Assembly (NCBI GenBank): GCA_965237635.1
Contig: CBDEFX010000001.1
Coordinates: forward strand, 1,798,001-1,862,000
DNA from: CBDEFX01 sp965237635
GTDB lineage: Bacteria > Chloroflexota > Dehalococcoidia > Lucifugimonadales > CAUZJF01
Direction: 5' to 3'
Length of the DNA: 64,000 bases
The stretch's first letter is position 1. Each line of letters starts with the position of its first letter. The position numbers were made by a program, and so were the translations under genes. Positions 7,079 to 16,235 of the stretch are shown here, one piece after another. The notes under the pieces were generated by a model. The model had not been told where the DNA came from, searched no databases, and worked only from the letters and a program-made list of their open reading frames with translations.

Positions 7079-9442
7079 ATGAACCTCGGACAGTTCATCG
7101 ACACGTTCAAGGACGCCATCGCTCATCGGGTGGTGGAGTCCTACCCGCCCCTCTACCGGCCCTCGGAGAACGGCCACAGGCTCCCCCGCCTGCTCCGCAA
7201 GCCCCTGGGGGCGCAGGAGGACGCCATAAAGGGAGCGTCCCTCTCCCTCGAAGCCCACCGGGGCACCACCGTCGTCGGCGAGATGGGCACCGGCAAGACT
7301 TTCATCGCCGTCGCAGCCGCACACCTGGCGGGCTTCAAGCGGGTCCTGGTCCTCTGCCCGCCCCACCTGGTGCCCAAGTGGAAGCGGGAGGTGGAGATGA
7401 CGGTGCCCGGCGCTCGCGCCGTCATCGTCAAGTCCATCACCGACCTGGAGCGGCTGCGCCTATCCACCGGCTCCGGCCCCCTCTTCGCGGTGATGAGCCG
7501 TGAGAAGGCCAAGCTCTCCTACCGCTGGATGCCCGCCGTCATCGAGCGGTGGGCCACCTCCAGGGGCAGGCTGTTGCGGGACGAGGAGACGGGCGAGCCG
7601 TTCCGGGTGCCCTGCTGCCCCGACTGCACGGCTCAGATCGTGGACAAGGACGGCGTTCCCCTCACCGACGAGGACCTGAACCGCCGCAAGCACACCTGCG
7701 CCAACTGCGGCTCTCCCCTCTGGCAGGCCGACAAGTCCGGCCCCGCCCGCTACCCGTTGGCCGACTACGTGAAGCACCGGATGAAGGGCTTCTTCGACCT
7801 GCTGGTCGGGGACGAGGTGCACGAGTACAAGGGAAGAGGCTCGGCCCAGGGCATCGCCGCCGGCGTCCTTGCCGACGTCTGCGGCAAGTCCCTCAGCCTG
7901 TCCGGGACGTTGATGGGCGGCTATTCGAGTACGCTCTTCCACCTGCTCTACCGGTTCAGCCCGGAGATCAGGACGGACTTCGGACGCTCCGACGAGCACC
8001 GCTGGATACAGCGGTACGGCTTCGAGGAGCACACCGTCGGCAAGCCCGACGACGACTCGGTGGAGGACGGGAGGTTCAGCAGGCGGCGCAAGTACCGCAA
8101 GGTGGTGCGGGAGAGGCCGGGCCTCGTGCCCTCGGCCCTCTTCCACATCATCGGCAACACCGTCTTCCTGCGCCTCGCGGACGTGGCCTCGGGGCTGCCT
8201 CCCTACGACGAGCAGGTGATGCTCTCCTCGATGGACTCGGAGGAGGATGCGACGGGCTACTCCCAGCGCAGCGCCTACAACACCGTGTACGAGGAGCTGC
8301 GGCTGAAGCTGGCTGAGGCCCTCAAGGCTGGCTCGAAGCGGCTGCTGGCGACCTACCTGCAAACCCTGTTGGCGTACCCCGACGGCTGCACCAGGGGTGA
8401 GACGGTCTTCGACCCCAGGAGCGGGGACGTGATCGTGCACGTGCCGCCCCTCTCCGAGGAGCGGCTCTACCCCAAGGAGAAGGCCCTCATCGACATGGTG
8501 GCGGCGGAGCGGATGGAGGGCCGCAGGGTGCTGGTCTACGCGACGCACACCGGCACCAGGGACATCACCGAGCGGATGGACGACATGCTCACCCGGCACG
8601 GGTTCCGCGTGGCGGTGATGAAGGCCGACGCCGTTGCCCCCGAACGGCGGGAGGCGTGGGTGGCGGACAGGGTGAAGCAGGGCATCGACGTGATGATCTG
8701 CCACCCCAGGCTGGTGCAGACGGGGTTGGACTTGATCGACTTCCCAACGCTGATCTGGTACGAGACTGATTACAGCGTCTACGTAATGCGGCAGGCGTCG
8801 CGCCGGTCGTGGCGCATCGGGCAGACCCGCCCGGTGAAGGTGGTGTTCATGTCCTACCGGAACACCCTCCAGGCGGACGCGCTGAAGCTGGTTGCGAAGA
8901 AGCTGCAAAGCTCGCTGGCGGTGGAGGGCGAGCTGCCGGAGGACGGGCTGGCCGCCTACGGCGACGACGGCGACGACCTGATGATGGCGCTGGCCCGCAA
9001 GATCGTCAGCGGGGACGAGGAGGAGGACGCCGAGACGATGGAGGAGGTCTTCGCCCAGGCCAGGGACGCCGAGGCCAGCGCCGAGGAATACCTGGTGGAC
9101 GACGGCTGGAAGGCGGTGGAGATCGAGCCGGAGGCCGTCGCGGTCAACGGCAACGGCCACCACGCAGGCGGCATCGGGCCGACGGTCGAGCTGGTCCTGG
9201 ACACCGGCCACCACGCCAACGGCAACGGACACGCAGCCGTCGAGGTCAACGGGAACGGCCACAGCGACGAGGCCCCGGAGCCGCAGCAGTCGCTGTTCTC
9301 CTGGGCGGAGTTCATGGCCGAGGAGCCGGTCAAGCCGAAGGGCCGCAAGCGCAAGGCTCAGCCCGCCACCCTCTCGATGTTCGAGTGGGCGCTGACCGTG
9401 GAACAGGAGCGGGAGGAGGAGTTGGTCGGCGCGGGACGCTAG
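7079..9442 (+). CDS. SNF2-like DEAD/DEAH-box helicase with zinc finger (module 1)
   Basis: 787-residue superfamily 2 ATPase. Seen: Walker A G-E-M-G-T-G-K-T at residues 67-74, an inserted zinc finger (C-C-P-D-C near 178 and C-A-N-C-G near 214), Walker B/motif II D-E-V-H near 245, and motif VI R-Q-A-S-R-R-S-W-R-I-G-Q near 570, the R-x-x-R-x-G-Q arrangement of SNF2 proteins. A Gly/Asn-rich low-complexity linker (repeats of N-G-N-G-H, about 690-740) precedes a C-terminal Q-Q-S-L-F-S-W-A-E-F-M peptide. Family knowledge: SNF2 proteins translocate on dsDNA and displace bound proteins. It is last in the module and followed by a strong hairpin. Paralogue: 43818-46148. A role with the methyltransferase in protecting or remodelling element DNA is inferred. 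Confidence 0.9.
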   Translation: MNLGQFIDTFKDAIAHRVVESYPPLYRPSENGHRLPRLLRKPLGAQEDAIKGASLSLEAHRGTTVVGEMGTGKTFIAVAAAHLAGFKRVLVLCPPHLVPKWKREVEMTVPGARAVIVKSITDLERLRLSTGSGPLFAVMSREKAKLSYRWMPAVIERWATSRGRLLRDEETGEPFRVPCCPDCTAQIVDKDGVPLTDEDLNRRKHTCANCGSPLWQADKSGPARYPLADYVKHRMKGFFDLLVGDEVHEYKGRGSAQGIAAGVLADVCGKSLSLSGTLMGGYSSTLFHLLYRFSPEIRTDFGRSDEHRWIQRYGFEEHTVGKPDDDSVEDGRFSRRRKYRKVVRERPGLVPSALFHIIGNTVFLRLADVASGLPPYDEQVMLSSMDSEEDATGYSQRSAYNTVYEELRLKLAEALKAGSKRLLATYLQTLLAYPDGCTRGETVFDPRSGDVIVHVPPLSEERLYPKEKALIDMVAAERMEGRRVLVYATHTGTRDITERMDDMLTRHGFRVAVMKADAVAPERREAWVADRVKQGIDVMICHPRLVQTGLDLIDFPTLIWYETDYSVYVMRQASRRSWRIGQTRPVKVVFMSYRNTLQADALKLVAKKLQSSLAVEGELPEDGLAAYGDDGDDLMMALARKIVSGDEEEDAETMEEVFAQARDAEASAEEYLVDDGWKAVEIEPEAVAVNGNGHHAGGIGPTVELVLDTGHHANGNGHAAVEVNGNGHSDEAPEPQQSLFSWAEFMAEEPVKPKGRKRKAQPATLSMFEWALTVEQEREEELVGAGR

Positions 9443-9455
9443 GCCGCAACACACA

Positions 9456-9492
9456 GGGGGAGGTCGTCGCTACGTCAGCGATGGCCTCCCCC
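9456..9492 (+). terminator. Hairpin terminator after module 1 helicase
   Basis: Long near-perfect inverted repeat: GGGGGAGGTCGTCGCT pairs with AGCGATGGCCTCCCCC around a short loop. It lies 14 bases after the helicase stop. The same hairpin lies at 43769-43803 after the module 2 helicase, so it is part of the module. There is no long T-tract. Confidence 0.7.
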
Positions 9493-9653
9493 TGCACGGC
9501 CATGCGGCCCTTTTGCCTTTCCGGCCCCGCATCGCCGGGGCGGATTCCCTCTCCGCTTCCCTTGTATGCAGCCCCTTTTTTGTTGTCTAAAATCACCGCA
9601 ACATGGTAGGATCGGATCGGTAGGAAGAATGCCCTGCGGAAGGGGTCGAAGAG

Positions 9654-9926
9654 ATGGCAACGCCAGTCCGCCGGCCTGCCGAGGAGACGGGTCGCCTCGG
9701 CGACGAGATATACGATAGGGACATTCGCCATCTTGTTGAGGCGGACCATCATGGCGAGTTCGTCGCCATCGACGTGGACAGCGGGGACTACGCCATCGCC
9801 GGCAGCGTCCTTGCCGCAGCGGAGCGTCTGCGTGCCCGACGCCCGGACGCCGATGCCTGGTTGGTGCGGGTGGGGCATCCGACGTTGCGCACCTTCGGTG
9901 GCAGTTCCCTGTGGAGAGCCAAGTGA
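9654..9926 (+). CDS. Small conserved protein next to a retropepsin-like gene (90 aa)
   Basis: Begins M-A-T-P-V-R-R-P-A-E-E-T-G and contains F-V-A-I-D-V-D-S-G-D-Y. I recall similar short proteins paired with aspartic-protease-like genes in Chloroflexi and cyanobacteria, but know no function. It is acidic and soluble with no membrane segment. Its TGA overlaps the preferred GTG start of the next gene (GTGA at 9923), indicating translational coupling as in toxin-antitoxin-like pairs; that analogy is only inference. AAGGGGTCGAAGAG lies just upstream of the ATG. Confidence 0.75.
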   Translation: MATPVRRPAEETGRLGDEIYDRDIRHLVEADHHGEFVAIDVDSGDYAIAGSVLAAAERLRARRPDADAWLVRVGHPTLRTFGGSSLWRAK

Positions 9927-10294
9927 TTGAGGGTGTGGTGAACGGCTTTCTTGAAGCGGTAGTGAGCCTTCCGGTACGAGGTCCAGAGGATCGGGATTGG
10001 GAGATAGAAGCCGTGATAGACACAGGGTACAGCGGCAATCTGGCCTTGCCGCCGGAACTGGTGGCTGAGTTGGAGTTGCCCTTTGTGATCCGGAGCCGGT
10101 CGGCTCTGGCTGACGGTACGGTGGTGGCCTTCAACGTCCACGGCGCCACAGTGGCCTGGGACGGTCGGCCACGATACATTGACATTGACGCAGTGGGCGT
10201 CGCACCCCTGCTGGGCATGGATCTGATGGACAGCCATAGCCTGTACGTGGAAATCACTGACGGCGGGCGCGTAATCATAGAACCGAGGGGGTAA
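9923..10294 (+). CDS. Clan AA retropepsin-like aspartic protease
   Basis: About 123 residues from the preferred GTG start at 9923, which overlaps the upstream stop as GTGA; a GTG at 9911 would add four residues. It carries the catalytic-type motif V-I-D-T-G-Y-S-G-N-L near residue 31 (D-T-G triad) and a late L-L-G-M-D-L-M segment typical of single-domain bacterial retropepsins, which act as dimers. The native substrate is unknown. It is coupled to the 90-residue protein upstream, which may be its partner or target. It lies outside module 1, after the terminator. Confidence 0.8.
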   Translation: MIEGVVNGFLEAVVSLPVRGPEDRDWEIEAVIDTGYSGNLALPPELVAELELPFVIRSRSALADGTVVAFNVHGATVAWDGRPRYIDIDAVGVAPLLGMDLMDSHSLYVEITDGGRVIIEPRG

Positions 10295-10876
10295 CCGCAA
10301 CACCGTGTTCAACCCTGTGAATCTCTTATTGACGCTTGTGGGCGCGGGCGCTTCCCGCCCGGCCGGGGGCCTCCCGCGCCCCGCTTATCCCCCCCCCCCC
10401 CGACTTTCAGGGGGCTGGCATACCCCGACGACGGACAGATCGCGGGGGTGGTGTGGGCCGCGCCCTCGGATGTGGGCGAGCCTGTCCTGACTCCTACCGG
10501 GCGCGCGGTTCGGGAAGGTGATCGCCCAAAGGCCCGGGCCCTCCTGCGGGAAGCGCCCCCAAACCCCGTCGCAACCCCTACGCGCAGATGCCGCGCCAAC
10601 GGCGGCCCAAGGAACTGGTGGTGGATGCGCCCGGCGAGCCGGTGCAGGTTGACGGCAAGCAAGTGCCCCTGAGGTCCGAAACCGCACCAATTCGGCGCAG
10701 TAGGTTGCTTTGTCCCCTTGACAAGTGACTGAGGTTTGTAGTTTCATAGCGTTTGTACGTTTGTAGTTTCGTAGCAAATGATATGATCGCACTAGGAGTG
10801 TGCGGTCTTTGGGGTGACCTCAATAACTCCAACCCAGGCTTAGGAAATAGAAAGTACAAAAGGGAGCAACCCGCAA
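10295..10876 (+). promoter_or_regulatory. Intergenic region upstream of the cadherin-like gene
   Basis: No convincing gene. It holds a 12-base C run near 10390, then AT-richer DNA before the adhesin gene. GTTTGTAGTTTCATAGC (10734-10750) recurs as GTTTGTAGTTTCGTAGC (10759-10775), a 17-bp direct repeat with 25-bp period that could be a regulator site. No clear -35/-10 pair is assigned. Confidence 0.4.
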
Positions 10877-13800
10877 ATGATTGACAATTTGGTATCGTCC
10901 AATGGCTTCCCAGGCAGTTTCGCAGGTTCAGTGCCTGTAGTTACGAATCCCCCTCCCCAATTAGCGACTTCAACCGTACCGAGGCCATCACCAAGGCAGC
11001 GTCTCCTAGCTGCTCTGGCGGGGCTCCTCCCCCGCAACCTCCCCGCTTCTAACCCCCCATCCGGCCGCACTAATTCCTCTCCCTCCTATAAGGGCGCAAG
11101 CCGCGCCCTAGGCGTCGCTGCATTGCTCGCGCTCCTAGCCGCCAGCCTGCTGTTCCTGCTGCCCGGCGGCCCCCTCCATGCGCAGGAAGCCGCCATCTCA
11201 TACCCCGAGAACGGCACGGGCGCGGTGGCCACCTTTACGGCGGTGGACCCGGAGGGCAAGTCGATCGTCTGGTCTCTGGCCGATAGCGGCGACATGGGAG
11301 ACTTCGATATAAAGGACGGGGTGCTCAGGTTCAAGAGTTCTCCCGACTACGAGATGGCGGTGGACGAGAATACCGACAACACCTACGTAGTTACGGTCCA
11401 GGCATCCGACGGCGGGGATGACACGACCGCTACGGAAGTAGTGACCATTGAGGTCACCAACGTGGAAGAGTCTGGCACGGTGACCCTGTCCACGTTGCAG
11501 CCCCAGGTGGGTGTGGCAATCACGGCCACCCTGACTGACCCGGACAACGCGACAGCTACCACCGTCACCTGGCAGTGGTACAGGGGCAACAGCGAGATCG
11601 TAGGAGCGACCGGTGGCGCAGGCGCGCTCATGTCCTCTTACACTCCCACGACCGGGGACGTTGGCAGTGTGCTGCGGGCTACTGCCATGTACGACGACGC
11701 CGAGGACAAAGACAAGACAGCCCAGGAAGATTCGGCCCATGCAGTCCGTCAAGCTCCCGAGTCAAATATCCCTCCGACATTCCCAGACCAGGACCTCACT
11801 ATGGATGATGTTCAGACCGCGCAGACCAGGACAGTGGCGGAGAACACGCCTGCGGGCACGAATATAGGCGCTCCCGTTGTAGCCAGTGATCCCGACGTAC
11901 TGACTTACTCGCTGGATGGTACGGATGCGATGTCGTTCGACATCAACCGGGCGACCGGTCAGCTGATCACTAAGGTGGCACTGAACTTCGAGGACAACCC
12001 CCCGGACACAGTAACGGTAACGGCAACCGACCCCTTCGGGGCTACGGTTATGTCGGTGGTGACCATCACGGTGACTGACGTGAACGAGGCTCCAATGGTG
12101 ACAGGGGATGCCTCCATAGATCACCCTGAAAGCAACGACGAGAGCATCGTCGCCCCTCTGGACGCAGATCCAGAAGACTACACCGGCAGCGACGTTGACG
12201 CAGCAGACCAGGATACCGGCCTGACGTGGACGTTGTCGGGCGCTGATGCCAGCAAGTTCGATATCACCACCACCGGCGCCATGCGCACCCTCTCCTTCAA
12301 GGCCAACCCCAACTACGAGTCTCCCGGAGACTCGGGCGGGGACAACGTCTATGAAGTGACCCTGGTGGTCACCGACTCTGAGGGCAACACTGATGAGCAG
12401 GACGTGACGGTAAAGGTCACCAACATAGAGGAAGATGGAGTGGTCACCCTCTCCACCCTGCAGCCGCGGGTTGGATTCCCGGTGACGGCCACCCTGGCTG
12501 ACCCTGACAACGTGACTGCGGACAGCGTCTCCTGGCAGTGGTATCGGGGTGGAAACCTACAAACCTCTAGTTTGTCAGAAACAGAATGCGCCGACGCTGA
12601 CGCCGACAACTGTCCCATCAAGGACGCCACGTCTGGCACTTACACGGCAGCCGCGGGTGACATTAGCAAGACCCTGAATGCGATAGCCACGTACACTGAC
12701 GGCAATGCCAATGAAGACGATGCCAAGGATGTTATGATAGGGGCAGCGATGCACGTGGTCCTGGCGGACACGCGCAACAAGGCGCCTGTATTCCCAGACC
12801 AGGACACTGAGATGGAGGGCCGCCAGACGGCCCAGGAGCGGACCGTTGCGGAGAACACCAAATCAGGCACAGTCATAGGTGATGCCGTAACGGCTACAGA
12901 CGAAGATACGGTCTTAACATACTCGCTTGGCGGGCCTGACGCGGCTTCTTTCGACATCGTCAGAAACATGGGGCAACTGCGGACCAAAGCCGATCTCGAC
13001 AAAGAGACGAAGGATACCTACACGGTAACCGTGACGGCTGCGGACTCACTCAGTGAAAGTTCAACCATTACGGTGACCATCAAGGTCACCAACGTGGACG
13101 AAATGCCGGACTTGGAGGGCGAGGCGCCGGAGGAGTACGCAGAGAACGGCACGGGCGTCGTGGCCAGGTTTACGGCAGCGGACCCGGAGGGCGAGCCGAT
13201 CGTCTGGTCTCTGGGCGGCACTGATGCCGCGGCCTTCTCCATAGTGAACGGAGTGCTGCGCTTCAAGAGTTCCCCCGACTATGAAGACACTGACAACAAC
13301 GACCATATGTACACAGTTACGGTCCGGGCATCCGATGGCGGAGCAGGCACGACCGCTACGGAAGAAGTGATCATCGTGGTCACCAACGTGGACGAACCCG
13401 GAACGGTGACCCTGTCCACATTGCAGCCCCAGGTGGATCGGGAAATCATGGCCACCTTGGATGACCCGGACGGAGAGACTGTGGGCTCTATCACCTGGCA
13501 GTGGTACCGGGGCAGCAGCCCCATCACGGGCGCTAACGAGGGCGAAAACACGATCACTAGCATGTACACTCCCGTGGCCAGTGACTCAGGCAGTAAGCTG
13601 CGGGCCAGGGCCATGTACGACGACGGCGAGGACGGGGACAAGACAGCGCAGGAAGATTCGGCTAACAGGGTCCGGAGCGCGCCGGAGATCAACACCAACC
13701 CGGTGTTCCCAGACCAGGACCCCGCTGCGAACGGAGTTCAGACCGCGCAGACTAGGGAAGTGGCGGAGAACACGCCTGCGGGCAGGAATATAGGCGCTCG

Positions 13801-16162
13801 CGTTGCAGCCACTGATCGTGGTGACGTACTGACGTATTCGTTGGATGCTAGTACAGTTGCAGCGGCGTTCGACATCAACCGGGCTACCGGTCAGTTGACC
13901 ACCAAGGAGGCGCTGAACCACGAAGGAACCCCCACGTACACAGTAACGGTAACGGCAACCGACCCCTTCGGGGCTATGGTTATGTCGGTGGTGACCATCA
14001 CGGTGACCGACGTGAACGAGGATCCAATGGTGACCGGGGCTGCCTCGATAGACCACGCTGAGAATGGCACCGGATTGGACATCAATGCTGAAATGGACGG
14101 TGTGCAAGCTGCCGAATACACCGCCACCGACGAGGACAGCGATGACAACGCTGCTACCGGCTGGACGTTGTCGGGCGCGGACGCCAGCAAGTTCGATATC
14201 ACCACCACCGGCGCCATGCGCACCCTCTCCTTCAAGGCCAACCCCAACTACGAGTCTCCCGGAGACTCGGGTCGGAACAACGTATATCAAGTGACCGTGA
14301 AGGTCACCGACTCCAAGGGCAACTCTGACGAGCAGGACGTGACGGTGAAGGTCACCAACGTAGAGGAAGACGGAACGGTCACCCTCTCCACCCTGCAGCC
14401 GCGGGTTGGCTTCCCAGTGACGGCCACCCTGGCTGACCTTGACAACATAACTGCGGGCAGCGTCTCGTGGCAATGGTACCGGGGTGATGTGACGCAGGAG
14501 CAGTTGGTGGCTCGGGATGGGACTGAATGTGTCGACGCTAGTACCAACAACTGCTTCATCAAGGGCGCCGCGTCTGACACCTACACCCCGGTTGCGTTTG
14601 ATGTGGGGGACACCCTCGTTGCTGTAGCGCTGTACACTGACGGCATGTCCAATGTGGACAATGCCAAGGATTTTGCCATGATGGTAACGGCAAACCAGGT
14701 GCTGGCGGACACGCGCAACAAGGCGCCTGTGTTCCCTGATCAGGACACGGAGATGGATGGGGACCAGACGGACCAGGAGCGGAGCGTCGCTGAGGACACT
14801 GCTTCAGCCACGGGAATAGGCGACCCCGTAGAAGCAATGGACTCCATCATCGCACCGGACACCGGAGTGGGAATACCGGAGACACTGACTTATACACTGG
14901 GTGGGCCTGATGCGGATTCGTTCACCATCGACCGGGCTACCGGTCAGCTGACCACCAAGGTGGCGCTGGACAAAGAGACGAAGGACACGTACACGGTAAC
15001 CGTGACGGCCACAGATCCGTCCGGCCTGCAGACCACCATCAATGTGACCATCAAGGTTACCAACGTGGACGAAGCGCCGAAGATCGCGATTGGTGGGCTG
15101 GCCGTATCAGGGCCTACCGGCGTGAGCTACGCCGAGGACAGGCGGGACGCCGTGGCAACGTACGTGGTGTCAGGCCCAGAGGCGGCTTCGGCAACGTGGA
15201 CCCTGAGCGGAGACGACGCTGCCGGCTTCGAGATCAGCACCGGTGGCGTGCTCACCTTCGGGAGCCCGCCCGACTACGAGAATCCGGCTGACGCAGACCA
15301 GGACAACGTCTACGAGGTTACTGTGAAGGCCAGCGACGGGACCAATGAGGACACGTTGGACGTCACCGTCACCGTGATCGATGTGTACGAGAACGTTGCC
15401 CCCGAATTCGCAGACACCGAAGACGGCGCTCGGAGCGTGGCGGAGAACACGGATGCAGGCGAAGACATCGGCGTTCCAGTCGCGGCCACCGACGATAGCC
15501 GCGACACTCTCGCCTACACTTTGGGCGGGACCGACGCCGCGTCCTTCGCCATAGACTTGGACACGGGCCAGCTGATGACCCTGGCGGCCCTGGACTACGA
15601 GACCAAGGCCACCTACTCCGTCACGGTGACTGCCAGCGACTCAGGCGGTCTCGATGACTCCATCGACGTGACCATCACCGTCACGAACGTAGACGAAGGC
15701 TTTGGGGTTTCGGGCCCCGCCGCGATGGACTATGCCGAGAACGGGACGGCCGCGGTTGCCACCTACTCGGCGACAGACCCTGAGAGTGCGACTATCACCT
15801 GGTCCCTGGAGGGTGACGACGCTGCCGACTTCGAGATCAGCGACGGTGGCGTGCTCACCTTCAAGACATCCCCCGACTACGAGAATCCGGCTGACGCAGA
15901 CCAGGACAACGTCTACGAGGTTACTGTGAAGGCCAGCGACGGGACCAATGAGGACACGTTGGACGTGACCGTCACCGTGGCCGACGTGGACGAAGACGTT
16001 GCCCCGGCTGACCCCTTGAAGGACAAATACGACGCAAACGACAACGACGAAATTGAGAGGTCCGAAGTCTTTGCGGCGATCAACGACTACCTGGATGGAG
16101 GTGCGGGTGCGCCTACTAGGGCTGACGTGTTCAAGCTCATAGAGCTGTACCTGGGAGACTAA
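10877..16162 (+). CDS. Giant cadherin/Ig-like repeat surface protein with dockerin-like C-terminus
   Basis: 1761 residues. An unusually long N-terminus (about 85 residues) precedes a hydrophobic export segment (A-A-L-L-A-L-L-A-A-S-L-L-F-L-L, about 84-100) ending A-Q-E. Then come alternating cadherin-like repeats (V-A-E-N-T, D-I-N-R-A-T-G-Q-L, T-V-T-V-T-A-T-D-P) and four Ig-like modules starting G-T-V-T-L-S-T-L-Q-P (about residues 200, 520, 840, 1165) with W-Q-W-Y-R-G. Parts of repeats are almost identical at DNA level (12238-12345 and 14172-14280). The last 50 residues contain D-A-N-D-N-D-E-I, a calcium-loop, dockerin/EF-hand-like end. Likely a calcium-dependent adhesin exposed at the cell surface. 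GGGAG lies 12 bases before the ATG. Confidence 0.88.
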   Translation: MIDNLVSSNGFPGSFAGSVPVVTNPPPQLATSTVPRPSPRQRLLAALAGLLPRNLPASNPPSGRTNSSPSYKGASRALGVAALLALLAASLLFLLPGGPLHAQEAAISYPENGTGAVATFTAVDPEGKSIVWSLADSGDMGDFDIKDGVLRFKSSPDYEMAVDENTDNTYVVTVQASDGGDDTTATEVVTIEVTNVEESGTVTLSTLQPQVGVAITATLTDPDNATATTVTWQWYRGNSEIVGATGGAGALMSSYTPTTGDVGSVLRATAMYDDAEDKDKTAQEDSAHAVRQAPESNIPPTFPDQDLTMDDVQTAQTRTVAENTPAGTNIGAPVVASDPDVLTYSLDGTDAMSFDINRATGQLITKVALNFEDNPPDTVTVTATDPFGATVMSVVTITVTDVNEAPMVTGDASIDHPESNDESIVAPLDADPEDYTGSDVDAADQDTGLTWTLSGADASKFDITTTGAMRTLSFKANPNYESPGDSGGDNVYEVTLVVTDSEGNTDEQDVTVKVTNIEEDGVVTLSTLQPRVGFPVTATLADPDNVTADSVSWQWYRGGNLQTSSLSETECADADADNCPIKDATSGTYTAAAGDISKTLNAIATYTDGNANEDDAKDVMIGAAMHVVLADTRNKAPVFPDQDTEMEGRQTAQERTVAENTKSGTVIGDAVTATDEDTVLTYSLGGPDAASFDIVRNMGQLRTKADLDKETKDTYTVTVTAADSLSESSTITVTIKVTNVDEMPDLEGEAPEEYAENGTGVVARFTAADPEGEPIVWSLGGTDAAAFSIVNGVLRFKSSPDYEDTDNNDHMYTVTVRASDGGAGTTATEEVIIVVTNVDEPGTVTLSTLQPQVDREIMATLDDPDGETVGSITWQWYRGSSPITGANEGENTITSMYTPVASDSGSKLRARAMYDDGEDGDKTAQEDSANRVRSAPEINTNPVFPDQDPAANGVQTAQTREVAENTPAGRNIGARVAATDRGDVLTYSLDASTVAAAFDINRATGQLTTKEALNHEGTPTYTVTVTATDPFGAMVMSVVTITVTDVNEDPMVTGAASIDHAENGTGLDINAEMDGVQAAEYTATDEDSDDNAATGWTLSGADASKFDITTTGAMRTLSFKANPNYESPGDSGRNNVYQVTVKVTDSKGNSDEQDVTVKVTNVEEDGTVTLSTLQPRVGFPVTATLADLDNITAGSVSWQWYRGDVTQEQLVARDGTECVDASTNNCFIKGAASDTYTPVAFDVGDTLVAVALYTDGMSNVDNAKDFAMMVTANQVLADTRNKAPVFPDQDTEMDGDQTDQERSVAEDTASATGIGDPVEAMDSIIAPDTGVGIPETLTYTLGGPDADSFTIDRATGQLTTKVALDKETKDTYTVTVTATDPSGLQTTINVTIKVTNVDEAPKIAIGGLAVSGPTGVSYAEDRRDAVATYVVSGPEAASATWTLSGDDAAGFEISTGGVLTFGSPPDYENPADADQDNVYEVTVKASDGTNEDTLDVTVTVIDVYENVAPEFADTEDGARSVAENTDAGEDIGVPVAATDDSRDTLAYTLGGTDAASFAIDLDTGQLMTLAALDYETKATYSVTVTASDSGGLDDSIDVTITVTNVDEGFGVSGPAAMDYAENGTAAVATYSATDPESATITWSLEGDDAADFEISDGGVLTFKTSPDYENPADADQDNVYEVTVKASDGTNEDTLDVTVTVADVDEDVAPADPLKDKYDANDNDEIERSEVFAAINDYLDGGAGAPTRADVFKLIELYLGD

Positions 16163-16178
16163 TTAGAGAAGGATACCC

Positions 16179-16210
16179 GGGGGTCCGCAGACCAAGTGCT
16201 GCGGACCCCC
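16179..16210 (+). terminator. Hairpin after the cadherin-like gene
   Basis: Perfect 12-bp stem GGGGGTCCGCAG / CTGCGGACCCCC with an 8-nt loop, 17 bases after the stop codon. No T-tract follows, but position and strength fit a terminator. Confidence 0.65.
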
Positions 16211-16235
16211 GCGCGCCAGCAGCACAATTGAGAGG

